A DNA stretch of 64,000 nucleotides from positions 9,391,410 to 9,455,409 of the forward strand of contig BSYO01000004.1 in NCBI GenBank assembly GCA_033239525.1, written 5' to 3'. Shown here in pieces: positions 49,839 through 61,687 of this stretch (positions are counted from its first letter, which is position 1; the number at the start of each line of letters is the position of its first letter). The translations under genes were made by a program, and so were the position numbers. The DNA comes from Nepenthes gracilis (taxonomy: Eukaryota > Streptophyta > Magnoliopsida > Caryophyllales > Nepenthaceae). Below the pieces are notes generated by a model, which was not told where the DNA came from, searched no databases, and saw only the letters and a list, made by a program, of their open reading frames with translations.

Positions 49839-51880
49839 GATTTCTTAATTTTTAAAGTATCTAAATCTTTCTTAGTTAAATAAGCTTATATCACTGAAGG
49901 AAATGCCCCCAGTGTATCTCTCATTCTCACATTTAGATTACAAATTGAAAGGTAAAAAATTTTTAATTAAAAAAAGCATATTAGTTTCATTATTTTTATT
50001 TTATAAAATATTAATATCTTTTAAATATTTAATTAAATATTAAAAACGTTAAAAAATTAACTATTTAATTTTTTTTAAAACTTAAAAATCACCTAAACAA
50101 CTCAACCCAAAGAAACCGAGACAATCAAAGACAATCCCCAAAGCGGAGGCCTACTACCTTCCCAACACATATGGGAACCAAAAACCAGCAGAAGAACAAC
50201 CCTAATGTCCAGGACTTTGAATATTTATGTATAAATCTCAAAAATTATTTTAATGATATAAAATTTAATTAAATTGATAAAATTTTGAAATTAACTATAA
50301 ATTTAGGCCAAAAATTAAGTATTAGATCGAAATGAGTTAAACTTGAGTGACGTCTTACATGCACTTGACTCATGTAAGAGCGTACTTTGGATAGAATACT
50401 TGTACCTAAGGTATATACCAGTGGCGCTCGTATGTATTTAGATTAGAATATTGGCGCCTGATGTACGTTTGTTAAGCGATTATGTGTAGTATAGAATTTG
50501 TCTATGTGTTTAAGTCGGCTTTGAATGGTTCATGTGTTCCAATTTTCTATAAATAGATATTAGTTTAATGAAAGAAAATTAGTTTTTTAGCACAAAAAAA
50601 GATATGTATATTTATATTTTATATAAAATTTTCAATTTTGACTAAATAATGTCCATTGTTGAGGATTGATAAAATATAGTTTGGTATATTATTTATAAAT
50701 TAAAGGTCAAATTCATTATCCATAGGTTAAAAAAGTGACATTTGACTTTAATTATATGAAAAAAATATGTAATCGATTCATTCACCGATCGTGAATAGTA
50801 TTGTATGATCTTTGAATACGTAGAAATAATCATAATTTAAATTTAAATATTCAATCATTATTGGTGAGACTATCATTGATTATATATTCTTATATATTAG
50901 TATGATTTTTTATAGTTCATCTTTCCAAATGTATTATCAATTTTTGCATGCTAAATGATTTTAATTACTTTCACGATTTTGGCATGATTTCTATATTTGT
51001 ATGATTTTTGGGCATTTTTGATTATTAGTATATGAATTTCGCGTGCTTTATTTAAAATTGATATTATTGGTATTTCAGATTTGATCATGATATCGTTCTC
51101 CGTATGTTTCTTTCGATATATATCCGCATATAAAATTATATATGTTTTACTGAACATTAGATTCATTCTTGTTACTATTAGCTAAACTTTTAGATTAACT
51201 AGTTTGGATAAATTTGCAAAAATTTTGATATTGTGAAGATGCTTTTGGAGAATAGTTTAGGATGTGTTAGTTGTTAAATGCATTTTAATCATTTAAATTA
51301 GTAATATTGTTCTATGTTCAGTTTGATAGTTTGTATTTGGTTCAGTTAATTTTGTATATAACAACTAGGCAATGAGAATTATTAAGTTTCATTTCAATAC
51401 ATATTAGAGTTTATATTTAGATATTTTGATTTTGGTTAAATTACTCTTTTCTTACTTATGGTTTGAATCAAGCGGTTGTCGATATTTAGAATCAGTTTAG
51501 ATATGACTTTTAAATCATGTGAGTAGACATTGATGTTATTGTTCAGGCCATTTAATAATGTTTAATATAGGTTCACATGCTAGTCTACTATTTTGTGTTT
51601 GATTTGGTTAATCAAACAAATGGATTTTTGGTTCTTAAATTAGAAATCTGATTTTAAGTTAATTATAGGCTGTGAAATGAAGTAAACACAGATTTTGGGC
51701 TTGGGGATGTGCGATAATGACATGTTCAAAATACTTTTTGCATCCAAGAAATTTCTAATTGTGATAATAATCGTGCTACTGCCGAACAAATCACTATTCT
51801 ATAAGAGACAGTTATCAAGGCTATCTGATTATGGCTGGAAGGGTTATCCGATTTGAATATAATTGACAAATTCCGTCTTC
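49618..51880. other. Intergenic spacer with a TA tract and an LTR-like array
   Basis: It contains (TA)n at 49806-49834, a degenerate array at 50340-50530 (units with gcgctcgtatg, ggcgcctgatg and catgtgttcc cores) followed by TCTATAAATAGATATT at about 50548, a TATA-like box. That order resembles the minisatellite LTR family. The rest is AT-rich with no gene. Confidence 0.45.
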
Positions 51881-51894
51881 TAATTGATTGTTGC

Positions 51895-53075
51895 CTACTC
51901 GATCACCCTTGTTTCAATCATCATACAGCTATGCATGCTGTGTTTTACTACAAACAATACTCCAAATATGATTATTGGCAATGTACTGTAGAATAAATGA
52001 TGCACATATTCATCATCACACATAAACAATGCACATGGTGATCGATAATGAAGATATTTGAGCCTATCTAAAATCTTGAGGTGGTCTCTAATCGTCAACT
52101 AAAGAATGAAGATGTGATGAAACGAAGAACCCCAAACAAAATTGGCCCGCGCCACTTTGTCACTAGTTAGTTGGAAGATCCCTCAACTTAACTTGATACT
52201 GAAAAAGTCATTGGTCTGAGGTCCCGTCAAATGTAGTTTAGGGAGTAGGGGTCAAATAGCATGATGGTAATTACCCAACTAAGGGTCCCATCATAAACAA
52301 CAAAATTCACCTTAATATTCCTCCGGTGGCCTGTGTCTAGAGTGATATGATTAGAAAAAGTGATCATCAAGGGTTGAAGAGGATGCTAAAAAAGGGTTGA
52401 AGAGGATGCTAAAAATCAAACCAAAGGAAAGTAGATTCCATTGCCAATAACATGTTGACCAAGTGGTCTTAAATATTGTTGAGGATTTATAATTTTCCGA
52501 AGGCTTCATGGGATAAATCATGGGATCTTAATAGTTTATATACATTTGTTCATTAATAGAATATCTATGCACCCAATTAATCCAAATTGACATATTATTG
52601 ACCTTTAAATTACACTACAATTGTTTGGCAAGTAGTGCTTTGTTTCAAGCAATTGAATTTCTGAAACTAGGGCACCATCTTCCTTACGTTTGCAAATAGC
52701 ATCCCACTCCATTTTAGCCGAAAACTTCATGAAATTAGGCCCATGCCACAGAAATTGTTGCAAAAACTTGTTAATATCTTTGAGAATAGATTTGGAAGGA
52801 ATAAAAATAGATGTCCAATAGAAGTGGATGTTTGAAAAGATAGATATGATAAGTTGAAGCTTACCCCAAGGAGAGCCACCTATTTTTCAACAAGAGGACC
52901 TGATTAGAGATTTTGTAAATAAATAACTGACAATTGGCAATAGAGAATTTGCATGAAATGAGAGAAACATCCAAATAATGGATAGGAAGAGACCAATTTT
53001 AAAAATTACGAGCCTCCTTGGTTTTCTCCACAATATAGCTATCACTACAATAAACAAAGCATTCAAAATTATTGG
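51895..53075 (-). pseudogene. L1-type LINE fragment: RT C-terminal part and zf-RVT
   Basis: On the minus strand, with frameshifts, successive segments read LPIHYLDVSLISCKFSIANC (about 52960), LLLKNRWLSLG, then LQLIISIFSNIHFYWTSIFI (about 52850), FLQQFLWHGPNF and WDAICKRKEDGAL (about 52690). These line up with the plant L1 reverse transcriptase C-terminus (LPVRYLG..., KNRWLS...GRLQLI..., FLW.G). Further on, 52098-51895 encodes TIRDHLKILDRLKYLHYRSP with C-x-C and H-H spacing like the zf-RVT domain. Stops and frameshifts show it is dead. Its upstream side is cut at 53088 by a copia LTR. Confidence 0.75.
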
Positions 53076-53088
53076 TGTTTGGAGATCG

Positions 53089-53910
53089 TGTTGGGATATG
53101 GGTCATTCTCATATAAAAAGTATTATTGTGTTTGTCGTGTAGTGATATGGATTGTTTAGAGAAATTGGCCAGTGTGAACAACTGTCGGAGTCGAATAAAG
53201 GTCGGAGTGAAAATGTTAGAGTGGTTACACTTTACTGAAGTGGAAATTCCGTAGTGGAATTTCCGGAGTGAAATTCTGAAGTGCAATTTAGAAGAGGAAA
53301 TTCCGGAGTGAAAATTCTGAAGGAAAATTTTTTGAGTGGAATTTTGGAGTGGAATTGCCGAAGGGGGCAATTGGCCCAGGGCAACTTGTCTGGAAAGCTG
53401 CCATGGAAAGGAAAGTTAGTAGCTAACTTTGTAGAGTAGACAGTTAACTTTTCAGAATTGATAGCTGACTTTACGATGCAAGTCAACTGCAAAGGGTAGG
53501 AAAGCGATTTAACAGAGTAGGTGGTAGTCATGTAGGGCACGCGTCCAAACTGGCAGAGCATGCATTGCCGAACAAGTAGATTCATTTGTGTATATGTATG
53601 TATACTACTACCACTTGAAAGGTAGAGAAGTAGAGAAAAACAATGAGTTATCATTTTTGCTCCTGTACTCTATTCTTTGAGGATTTTTGTAATCAAACGG
53701 TTTTATAACTCAATTTACATAGTAAAATTTTTAATGATTAAGTATCCCGTAATTTTTTTCTTATTTAGAAGAGGATTTTTACATAAAAATAATGTATATT
53801 GATTCTCTTCCTTTCCATTGTGTGTATGTATTTGTTGTTATCGCTTCTCCCCTCAATTTCACTGTGGACCGCGCCCGTTCCCCAACATATTGGTATTCTG
53901 AATAAAATAT
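53089..53910 (+). mobile_element. Ty1/copia-type LTR plus primer-binding site remnant
   Basis: The LTR (53089-53887, 799 bp) starts TGTTGGGATATGG and ends CCCCAACA, with inverted TGTTGGG/CCCAACA termini. ATTGGTATTCTGA just after it (53889) is close to the copia primer-binding site, so this is a 5' LTR on the plus strand with its internal region lost soon after. The flanking 5-mers (GATCG, TATTG) differ, as expected if the 3' half is gone. It contains a degenerate motif run at 53235-53355 (GGAGTGGAATTNCGGAGTG-like). It abuts the LINE fragment and probably inserted into it. Confidence 0.7.
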
Positions 53911-54124
53911 ATTCATATACCAAAATGGCGTGAATCAAGTAGAGGAAGTGGATGCTATCTTCAGATGAACATGGTGTGCTAGCTTTTGTTGATACTTGAG
54001 TATCATTGAGGTCCCCAGTTTTTATAGTAACACAATACTTTAATATAATATATTTTTAATAATTTTTTTCTTTAATAATTTTATAAAAAACTTATAACAT
54101 GATAAAAATTATAAATACATGAAT
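53911..54124. other. Intergenic, unassigned
   Basis: Possibly the start of the internal region of the copia element; no coding frame is recognisable. Confidence 0.3.
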
Positions 54125-54497
54125 CATAAGATCAGACACCATTAAGATAGAACCATGTACATAAAAATTTACTCTTAAAAAATAACAAATAAAGACATTT
54201 AAACATATAACTTTTTGACACGAGTGTACTTGTTGTTCCCTGGGTAGGCATGGTTAGAGTGAATATAGACAACATATGCATAAAGCAATAGCAGAATTAT
54301 TAAAATTTATCATAAGATCACACATCATTAAGATAGAACAATGTACATAAAAATTTACTCTTAAAAAATAACAAATAAAGACATTTAAACATATAACTTT
54401 TTGACACGTGTATACTTGTTGTCCCCTGGGGAGGCATGGTTGGAGTGAATATAGACAACATATGCATAAAGCAATAGCAGAATTATTAAAATTTATC
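54125..54497 (+). repeat. 186-bp tandem duplication
   Basis: 54125-54310 and 54311-54497 are about 95% identical by eye; both begin CATAAGATCA and end AATTATTAAAATTTAT. Differences include GTTGTTCCCTGGGTAGG against GTTGTCCCCTGGGGAGG. The similarity is higher than for other repeats here, so the duplication is recent. Confidence 0.92.
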
Positions 54498-54829
54498 TTT
54501 GAGTATTAATATATAATAATTGTGGAGAATAATAAGTTTAGATGCAAATCTAATAAAATATCTAAACAAAAAACTCCATTCCATTTTTTATCACGAATTC
54601 CAAACAGGTTGTATCAATCAATGTTGAAGTGGTCACCATCCCACATCAAATGTAGCTAATAAAAAACACAATCCAAACTCCCACTCACGCGTGGGCATCT
54701 TGGTCTTCTTGGTAGGCATTAATATGCCGAAATCCATCAAGGATGTGAGATTCTAAGCGGTTGAGATTTGCAGCAAGCCGAGATTTATTGTTAGATGTGA
54801 TAACAAGTTAGTCGAGCACCCTAGAGAGT
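54498..54829. other. Intergenic, unassigned
   Basis: Nothing recognised. It may be the 3' part of the minus-strand retroelement fragment that follows. Confidence 0.3.
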
Positions 54830-55560
54830 TGACTCATGATAGGCGAAGTGGTTGACAAGGATGGCAGGGTTGGCTCAGAGGGGTTAGGGCTGACTGTGAT
54901 GTGTCAGCACTTAGAGAAGGCTCAGTGATAGGTTCACGACGATCTGGGGAGAGGTGAGAAGGATAAGCTTGGCTATGCTCAAAGGTCATATGATCGATGG
55001 ATTTGTCTAAAGGGACATGAAGTAAATTTGGAGATAAGATCCCCAAATTCATAACTAGTCATTGAATAAGACAATTATGTGGGAAGTTGTCATCATTCTT
55101 GCTAATGAACACCAAAATCATATGTGAGAAGAAATGTGATGAAATGTCGATCGACCAATTAAGGAGAAGAGCATATAAAAATAGTATTTTGTCAAAAGGA
55201 AGGCATAATATATCATGGGGAAAATATTGGTGAGCATGATTCAACACATAACCAACCTGTGAAAGGTGAGATGTTTTGTCTTAAGATATTTTTTTATACA
55301 AAGTCATAAGAGCACTATGCATGAAGGATGAAATATAGTCAAATAGAGGTATCTTACGAAAAGAATAAGAGTAGTCGAGAAAGAACACCAAAGAGAGTTG
55401 CAAAGTGCTTGCAATCACCTATGGAGTGATCTGAATAGTGCTTTCCCTTAAAAAGGTAGAAAAAGAGTCTGATTTATTGTCAATATTATGGATATTTATA
55501 TAAAATTCTTGGACAAGAAGTTGACTCATGATAGTCGATTGAGAGGATGGTAGGGCTGGC
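54830..55560 (-). pseudogene. Retroelement gag-like fragment (putative plant transposon domain)
   Basis: On the minus strand, pieces in order read LVQEFYINIHNID (about 55530), ESTIQITP, then YVLNHAHQYFPHDIL, LLLNWSIDISSHFFSHMI, NDDNFPHNCLI and LVMNLGILSPN (about 55050). The order of an EFY motif, a TxI/E-type motif, an 'LLY...IDLP..' helix and 'LPYG.LLT.IF' matches the 'putative plant transposon protein' domain (Transposase_32 type) found in plant retroelement ORFs. In-frame stops (for example between HNCLIQ and LVMN) show it is broken. A Pro/Ser-rich tail follows, as in that family. Assigned from memory of the family pattern; no search was run. Confidence 0.5.
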
Positions 55561-56613
55561 TAAGGGTTAGGGCTTCTAGTGTTGGTCAACAAAAATAGAG
55601 GAGATGAAATGATTGAGAGAAACATGATCGATCTCTCATTCTAAGGTGAGCTTCCAATGACTCATTCATTTTTAAAAGATCTTCCGCAATAGCATTGATA
55701 AAGTGTTTGAACTTAGAGGAGGGGCCACCACGAGGTTAACTTATGGAGAATTTTCTAAATAAAATCATCTGAAAATAATATAAGAAGAGCTACCAATAAA
55801 ATCACAGATTTGACAATATATGAAGGAATAATAGAGATCGGAGCACAAACTTACTAAGACAAGGTTTCCGGTGAGTAACTCTTACAATCTCAATTAAAAC
55901 ATCCCTAAATCATGATGAGTAGATGACCAAATGTGGATGGCTTTCAAAACTAACCAACCAAAATTATATACCCTTAAAAAGTTTATATTTATAATCAAAT
56001 ATTTCAAACTCCAATACTACCCAATAGGATTTGATCAAGAGCATGAGGGATATATCAAAAGTAGATATGAAACCACTAAAATAGAGTAGCTTAGCTAACG
56101 CCATCACCCGAAGACAAAAGAGTTTAAGAGAGATAAAGACAACATACCTTAGATTTGTATTGGAATTGAAAAAATGAATAAATTTGGCAATGAGGAAAGT
56201 AGAAAGAGCCAGAGACTGGAAATTGGAGAGAAAATTGAGAAGAGAGTAAAAACGAGGGTTAGTGTATGTGCAGCTAAAGAAGAAATAGTTGGCTGCAAAT
56301 CGACACATGAGCATGCGTCAGTTGCGTTTCAGACATAAAAGAATAGAGGAATGGCGCATGAGTGTGAGAGAAGTGTACTTTATGCACATAAGTTCTGGAC
56401 AGATTCCACTTGAACATAGTATAGGTGCTCATTAGATGTCATGTGCACAGTTACTAGTGCATTGGGCATGTAAGAGGTGCTCGAACCACATAAGAGTTGG
56501 CACACATGCGGGCTCTAAGTATGGGTCAGGCATAAAAAAATAATTCATAATATTTTTATTTGTATATGTATTTTTAATTTGTTGTTTTTGTTTTATTTAA
56601 TAAAAAGGAAATT
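55561..56613. other. Repeat-derived spacer with a degenerate array
   Basis: The minus-strand ORF at 55964-56314 (116 aa, hydrophobic, Phe/Leu-rich) is not recognised. 56330-56530 is a degenerate array with gcgcatgagtgtg, ggtgctcattagatg and gaggtgctcgaacc cores, like the minisatellite LTR family. If so, it would lie upstream, on the minus strand, of the gag-like fragment at 54830-55560. Confidence 0.4.
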
Positions 56614-56618
56614 GTCTA

Positions 56619-59125
56619 TGTGACGACCTAAATCTGATACACGACCATCGCCCGAATCCCATCGCATAGGAAAAATCATAAGTCTCAAATCAACATATGG
56701 CACATCCACGATTGATAAAATATAACGAAAATAATAATCTAAATATTCTTATACCTAAAGAAAATTTAGAAAAAATATAACTTCAAAAATCCCAACAAAA
56801 GAAAATAAAATATCAGAATGTATATTTAGAATATAAAATAAATACTCTCTCTAATTAGGCTTCATAATCTCTCTTGTTGTAACTTTTTATCCAGCTTTAG
56901 AGTTATTCTTCTCTAATTTTACTACTTTGAAAGAAAGAAATAGTAAGAGTGAGCTAAAATCCTATAAGAAATGATAAATTAAAAACGGATAATAATAATA
57001 AATATTTTAGACATATAATAAATGATATATGCCAAAAGTCACAATAGAAATATAATATCCAATAAATAAATATATCTGAAAGTCTGTATTTTATCGTATT
57101 TACGATTTAAAAGTAAAAATAAGGCTAGTCATTCCGGACCATCATGTGACAAATATTATAAGATTTACCAATAATAGGAAAAAATTTCTCAGAATTTGAC
57201 ATTATGAGAAATAAATGGATATCTAGGTTCGAATATCTGCGAGAACGATCTGAATATCAAATAACAATAAATAATAATATATTTAACTAAATTCAAATAT
57301 CATAGAATCCAACACAGTGGTTCTACTGAATATAACACATAGATTTAATCGAATCCCAAATTCAAGATGTATCAATAATAACGAGACATCATGAATAATC
57401 TCTTGGACCTTATTTTGCCATTGTGAACTAAAAGTCATATATTTATATCCTAATGGTTGAGTAAATGACACAAGGATATTCAAGATATCTTCACTACCCC
57501 TACAATCCTCCTAGAATTCATACCCGTAGTATGATCATGCCATCTATGATACTCCTCACAAATGATATTTTTGATATCATCTTCTATGATAGTCATATAA
57601 TTATCAATATCCTTTCACGGTAACAATATATCTCATCACTACCCTGATACGAAAATTAGTGTAGATTATACTAAGGTGTCGTATCATCCAATTCAACTAG
57701 ATATCTTAGTGTTTTCATTTGCTCTCCTTAATCTTGACTGTAGGAAGCTAATAATTCAAATACTCACGTAATCGAGTAAGGACGCAAAGAAAGCTTTGCA
57801 ATTGCAACAATAGAAATATCATTCGATATTGATAAGAACCATACACATACAATCAAAGATAACACAAATAATATTATCATCAGGAAAGATGACAAGTACC
57901 AATGACAGTTTAAATATTTGACTAAATGGCTTAATATTTTATTAAGCTGTTCATATATATAATCACACATATATTATCAGATATCTCATACATAACAGTA
58001 CCCACACCTGTTCTCTCTCACATACACACACGACTACAGCACCCCCACACCTCACAAACACACACACACGGTTGCACACACACTGCCAACTTATACATAC
58101 ATATGCCACCCACAGCAAACATACCTTCACACATACTTGCGCCCCTATACATACATGTAAGTATATATTAGAATACCATCACCTGTATACAAATATGCAT
58201 GCCACATTTTATTATATATATATATATATATACTCATACATGCATAAATCATACAAAATCAGGTGTACATTAGTTTATCCTAAAGCTCATAACCGATATA
58301 CAATATCAACGGTCGGCTTCACCCCAAATTAATTAATTTGCTACACATTGATGGCACTGTTGTTTGAAGGAAATTTGCCAATAGAGCACAAGGTTCTGTT
58401 CGGTAATCTTTCAAATATCACCCATATAAACCAAATGTCTATATGTATAAAAAAATAAATATATCTATACACTGTATACACACTCACCCAGTCAACATAC
58501 ATAATATTTATAATCACCCTATTTTCAGATTCATCCCTTAATACGCCAACAGCCAAACGCCTAACAGAGTACAAAGCCTTATTTTTCCTAATTTCTTCAC
58601 TTTTACTAAATGATGCAACCCGATTCTCAAAATTATCTTACAGATTAACATCAATAAGAAGACAGAGAGGGACATAGCTGCTGAGAATGGAAGATAACAA
58701 ATTCTATTTGCAAGAGAGGTCACAAATTAATTTGCCTGATTTACAACGATACTATAACAACGATGAGAAATATTGACGACGGTAGTTTTGAAAAGTCCTA
58801 GCGATACTTACTTTGACGCCAATTAACGATAACGGCAATAGTAGCAGACTTTCGGCTACCCCTTTCTTACTATTTCTCTCTCTGACTTTACTCGTAACAA
58901 TCTAGAAGAAGAAGAGGAAGACAATGTTTTTAAAGAAATGAGAGCAACTAAAATGGAAAACAATGAGGTTGGTGACCAAGAGAAAGAAGGAAGATGGTTT
59001 TCCAACTGATTGATTGGAGAAGAGGGGGTTGCCATGGAGAAGAGGGGGTTGTTGTGGAGCAGAATCAGCCAACATTTTTTTCCTCTCTCCTCTCATTCTT
59101 CCTTTATTTTTCTCATTTCTTATTC

Positions 59126-59163
<38 letters not shown>

Positions 59164-59522
59164 GTTATATAATATTATATTATATGATAATTATTATTTA
59201 TTTTGTTATTAGATATATATTTATCTCTAATTAAATAATATTATTTATTTACTTAATTACCCTTATAATAATTAAAATTTTAAACTTAATTCCTAATCTT
59301 TTGACCCCTTTTTAATTTAATTTCATATTCATGTTTATAATTAATGAATTCTAATATACTAAAATTTTGGTCCACTAAGTCAAATATAATTATTTATCCT
59401 ATTGAATATTTATTTTATTTATTATTATTTTACTTAATTCCTAAATATATATAATAATTTACTACAAAAATTATATTTAGAAAAAGAAAACTAATTAGTT
59501 TGAAAATATCTAGAATGTTACA
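56619..59522 (+). mobile_element. Long solo LTR (2,904 bp), Ty3/gypsy-like
   Basis: It starts TGTGACGACCTAAATC, ends TAGAATGTTACA, and is flanked by perfect GTCTA repeats (56614-56618 and 59523-59527). TGTGACGACC...GTTACA termini and a length near 3 kb fit Ty3/gypsy elements with long LTRs, such as the Tekay/Del lineage. Inside are a CA-rich stretch (57995-58170), (TA)n at 58212-58232, a GC-richer block with a repeated GAGAAGAGGGGGTTG (59017-59052) and (TTA)n at 59127-59163. No polyprotein reading frame is found, so I take it as a solo LTR and not a whole element. It could also contain nested insertions. Confidence 0.75.
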
Positions 59523-59699
59523 GTCTAAGTAGTTAGTGACTATATTGGCTAATTAATATTCTGTTGGAATTATGCACAAATTTTGGTGACAAAAAATATT
59601 AAAAATTAATTAGTTTTTATGTAATACATTTTAGACTTTTCTAATCAAGAAAAGTAATATAAAATGAAAGTTAATTTATAAATGGATAGTATAAATGTA

Positions 59700-59960
59700 G
59701 TTTACCTTAGCTGATTTACTACTATCTCATAATCCCTACCAAAGATATTCTCAGATTTGCTCATAATAGTGAAATTGAACAACTTTTGACAATCGTATTT
59801 GACTTACTTTACTTATTAATACATCTCCACATCCTAATGGAATTAAACATAGATATTCTCGAATTTGCTCATAATAGTGGAATTGAACAACTTTCGACAT
59901 TCGTATTGGACTTGCTTTACTTATTAATAAATCTTCACATACTAATAGAATCTAGTATCT
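59700..59960 (+). repeat. 108-bp tandem repeat, open in one frame
   Basis: Copies begin at about 59743 and 59851, preceded by a partial, diverged one. Both full copies read DILxFAHNSxIEQL...DLLYLLIxLHIL in the same plus-strand frame, a 36-codon period. The frame is open from 59711 to 59989. The copies differ at about a dozen positions. No protein family is recognised and there is no clear start or splice context. Confidence 0.6.
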
Positions 59961-60219
59961 ATGCCACCCATGCATGCCGAGGTTTATAAACTGAAATAAG
60001 TGTATAAGTAATGGAGGAAAAGATTGAGTAAGAAATTTTGATAATTTTATCTTGGGAGCATAATTTGGCTTTTTCTACCAATAATTTATTTTTGCCTTAA
60101 ATAATAAGAATTCATGGGTTTACAACTGATTTTCTTTGTCACTTTTATGAAGAGAAGAGATGAGTTTATATAGAGAGTTGAAATTAGATTAAAAATCTTG
60201 CATCTAAAATAGTGACAAT
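59961..60219. other. Intergenic, unassigned
   Basis: AT-rich; CTCTATATAAACTC on the minus strand at about 60175-60162 could be the TATA box of an LTR whose array lies at 60220-60600. Confidence 0.3.
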
Positions 60220-60600
60220 GCCCCAATGCTTATGCGTTGCAGAGACTCGCATTAGACATGAAAGCATGTGCAACGCAGGGCATGGGTGCAACTTGAGCAC
60301 ATATCAAGTATGTGTATTTTGAAAACAATGACGGTAATATGTTACATGGACTCTTATCAAGTGTATATATTTTGGATCAATTGTGCTTGTGCGTAACAAA
60401 TACGTCTATCAAGCTTTGACATTTTGGATGGACTATGTTTATGCACTGCATTGGATTGTATTGGGTGCGTGTAATTTAGACAGATTATATTCATGTACTA
60501 CATAAACGTTTATCAGGGACAAAAAATATATTTATGTGCTAAAAATGTGTGTATTAGGTACTAACATTTTGAGCAGAATGTGCTCATGTATAGGAAATGG
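60220..60600 (-). repeat. Degenerate 55-60 bp array, minisatellite LTR type
   Basis: Successive diverged units carry ATTTTGGATNNACTNTGNTTATGCA-like and GTGCTCATGTATAGG cores (for example near 60370, 60430, 60490, 60570). This is the same kind of array as at 30245, 50340 and 56330. Confidence 0.45.
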
Positions 60601-61687
60601 GTCAATTAGATGTGGGAACTAGATATTGATCTTCAAATGAATATAGTACGGTATTGATACTTAAACGTCCTTCCAACCATATTTTTTCATAATCACAAAA
60701 TGTTTATATAAAATATTCATAATATATAAACTGTCAACTAGAAAATAGATTCTTATTTATTATTAGGCCATCTCATAAATGAGTTGAAAATTTCTCAATT
60801 TTTCTAGCGAAAAGAATTCAACGAGCTAGTCTTGTTGAGTGATGATATACCAATGTTTCATTTTGGTTTTTTTTTTTTTTTGTTTGGGGTAGAACAGTAC
60901 TGTATTATGGAGTTGCAATAAACTTAGATCAGTCAAAACAATTCATAAGTTTAGAACCTTGGAAGTAATAATATATGCTCTAACTACAAATGCCCTTAAT
61001 TGATTACGCATTGAGTTAGCCTTTTTTTTGGTCCACGGATCATAATTGTACAATCCATAATTTATCTCCACACTTCTATGGCAAGAAGATTTGTAGCCTG
61101 AGACATCTCCACTAAAATCTCAAGCTCGAATTTTCAATACGATTTAGCTTGTCCTTTCTCTGCTTTTTTATAGCAACTAATTAGAGTTGAAGCATGATTA
61201 TCATCTCTTATTACTGACATGCTGTAATAATGCAACCCTATTCTAAATACAACTGTTCAACTTTGTAATTCACTTTACTGTGATTTTCAGTCCTCGGAGC
61301 AAGCGCATAGAGAGAGAGAGAGCGGGAGGGGGGAGAGAGAGGAAGACCACGCTGCCATTAATATGGGTACTTACTGAATTCTCTCGCAGGGCAAAAGCCA
61401 AGCCACACGCCACTGCTAGGGAAATATGGAACTTTCAGATATACAAGATTAACCTAGAAAATTGATCATGGGTTTTCAATCCAAGTGACTCTGAATTAAA
61501 CACCCTACAAAACAACTTAAAATAGTGATAATATTTTACGATGAGAAGACAACAGCATAGAAGAAGAGCAAGGTTATTATGACCTGCTCTCTCCGCCTTC
61601 CCTTCCCTGCTCTGCAAACCCTCCCCCCCCGTCGGCCTAATATCAGAAGGGCACCGTTTAATTACACGTTCGATATCTGCTGATGTC
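60601..61687. other. Intergenic, 3' side of SAUR gene 2
   Basis: A T-rich run at 60869-60881 and a GA-rich patch at 61308-61342. The ORFs at 61280-61465 and 61435-61767 are incidental. The last 100 bases are probably the 3' UTR of the minus-strand SAUR gene. Confidence 0.4.
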
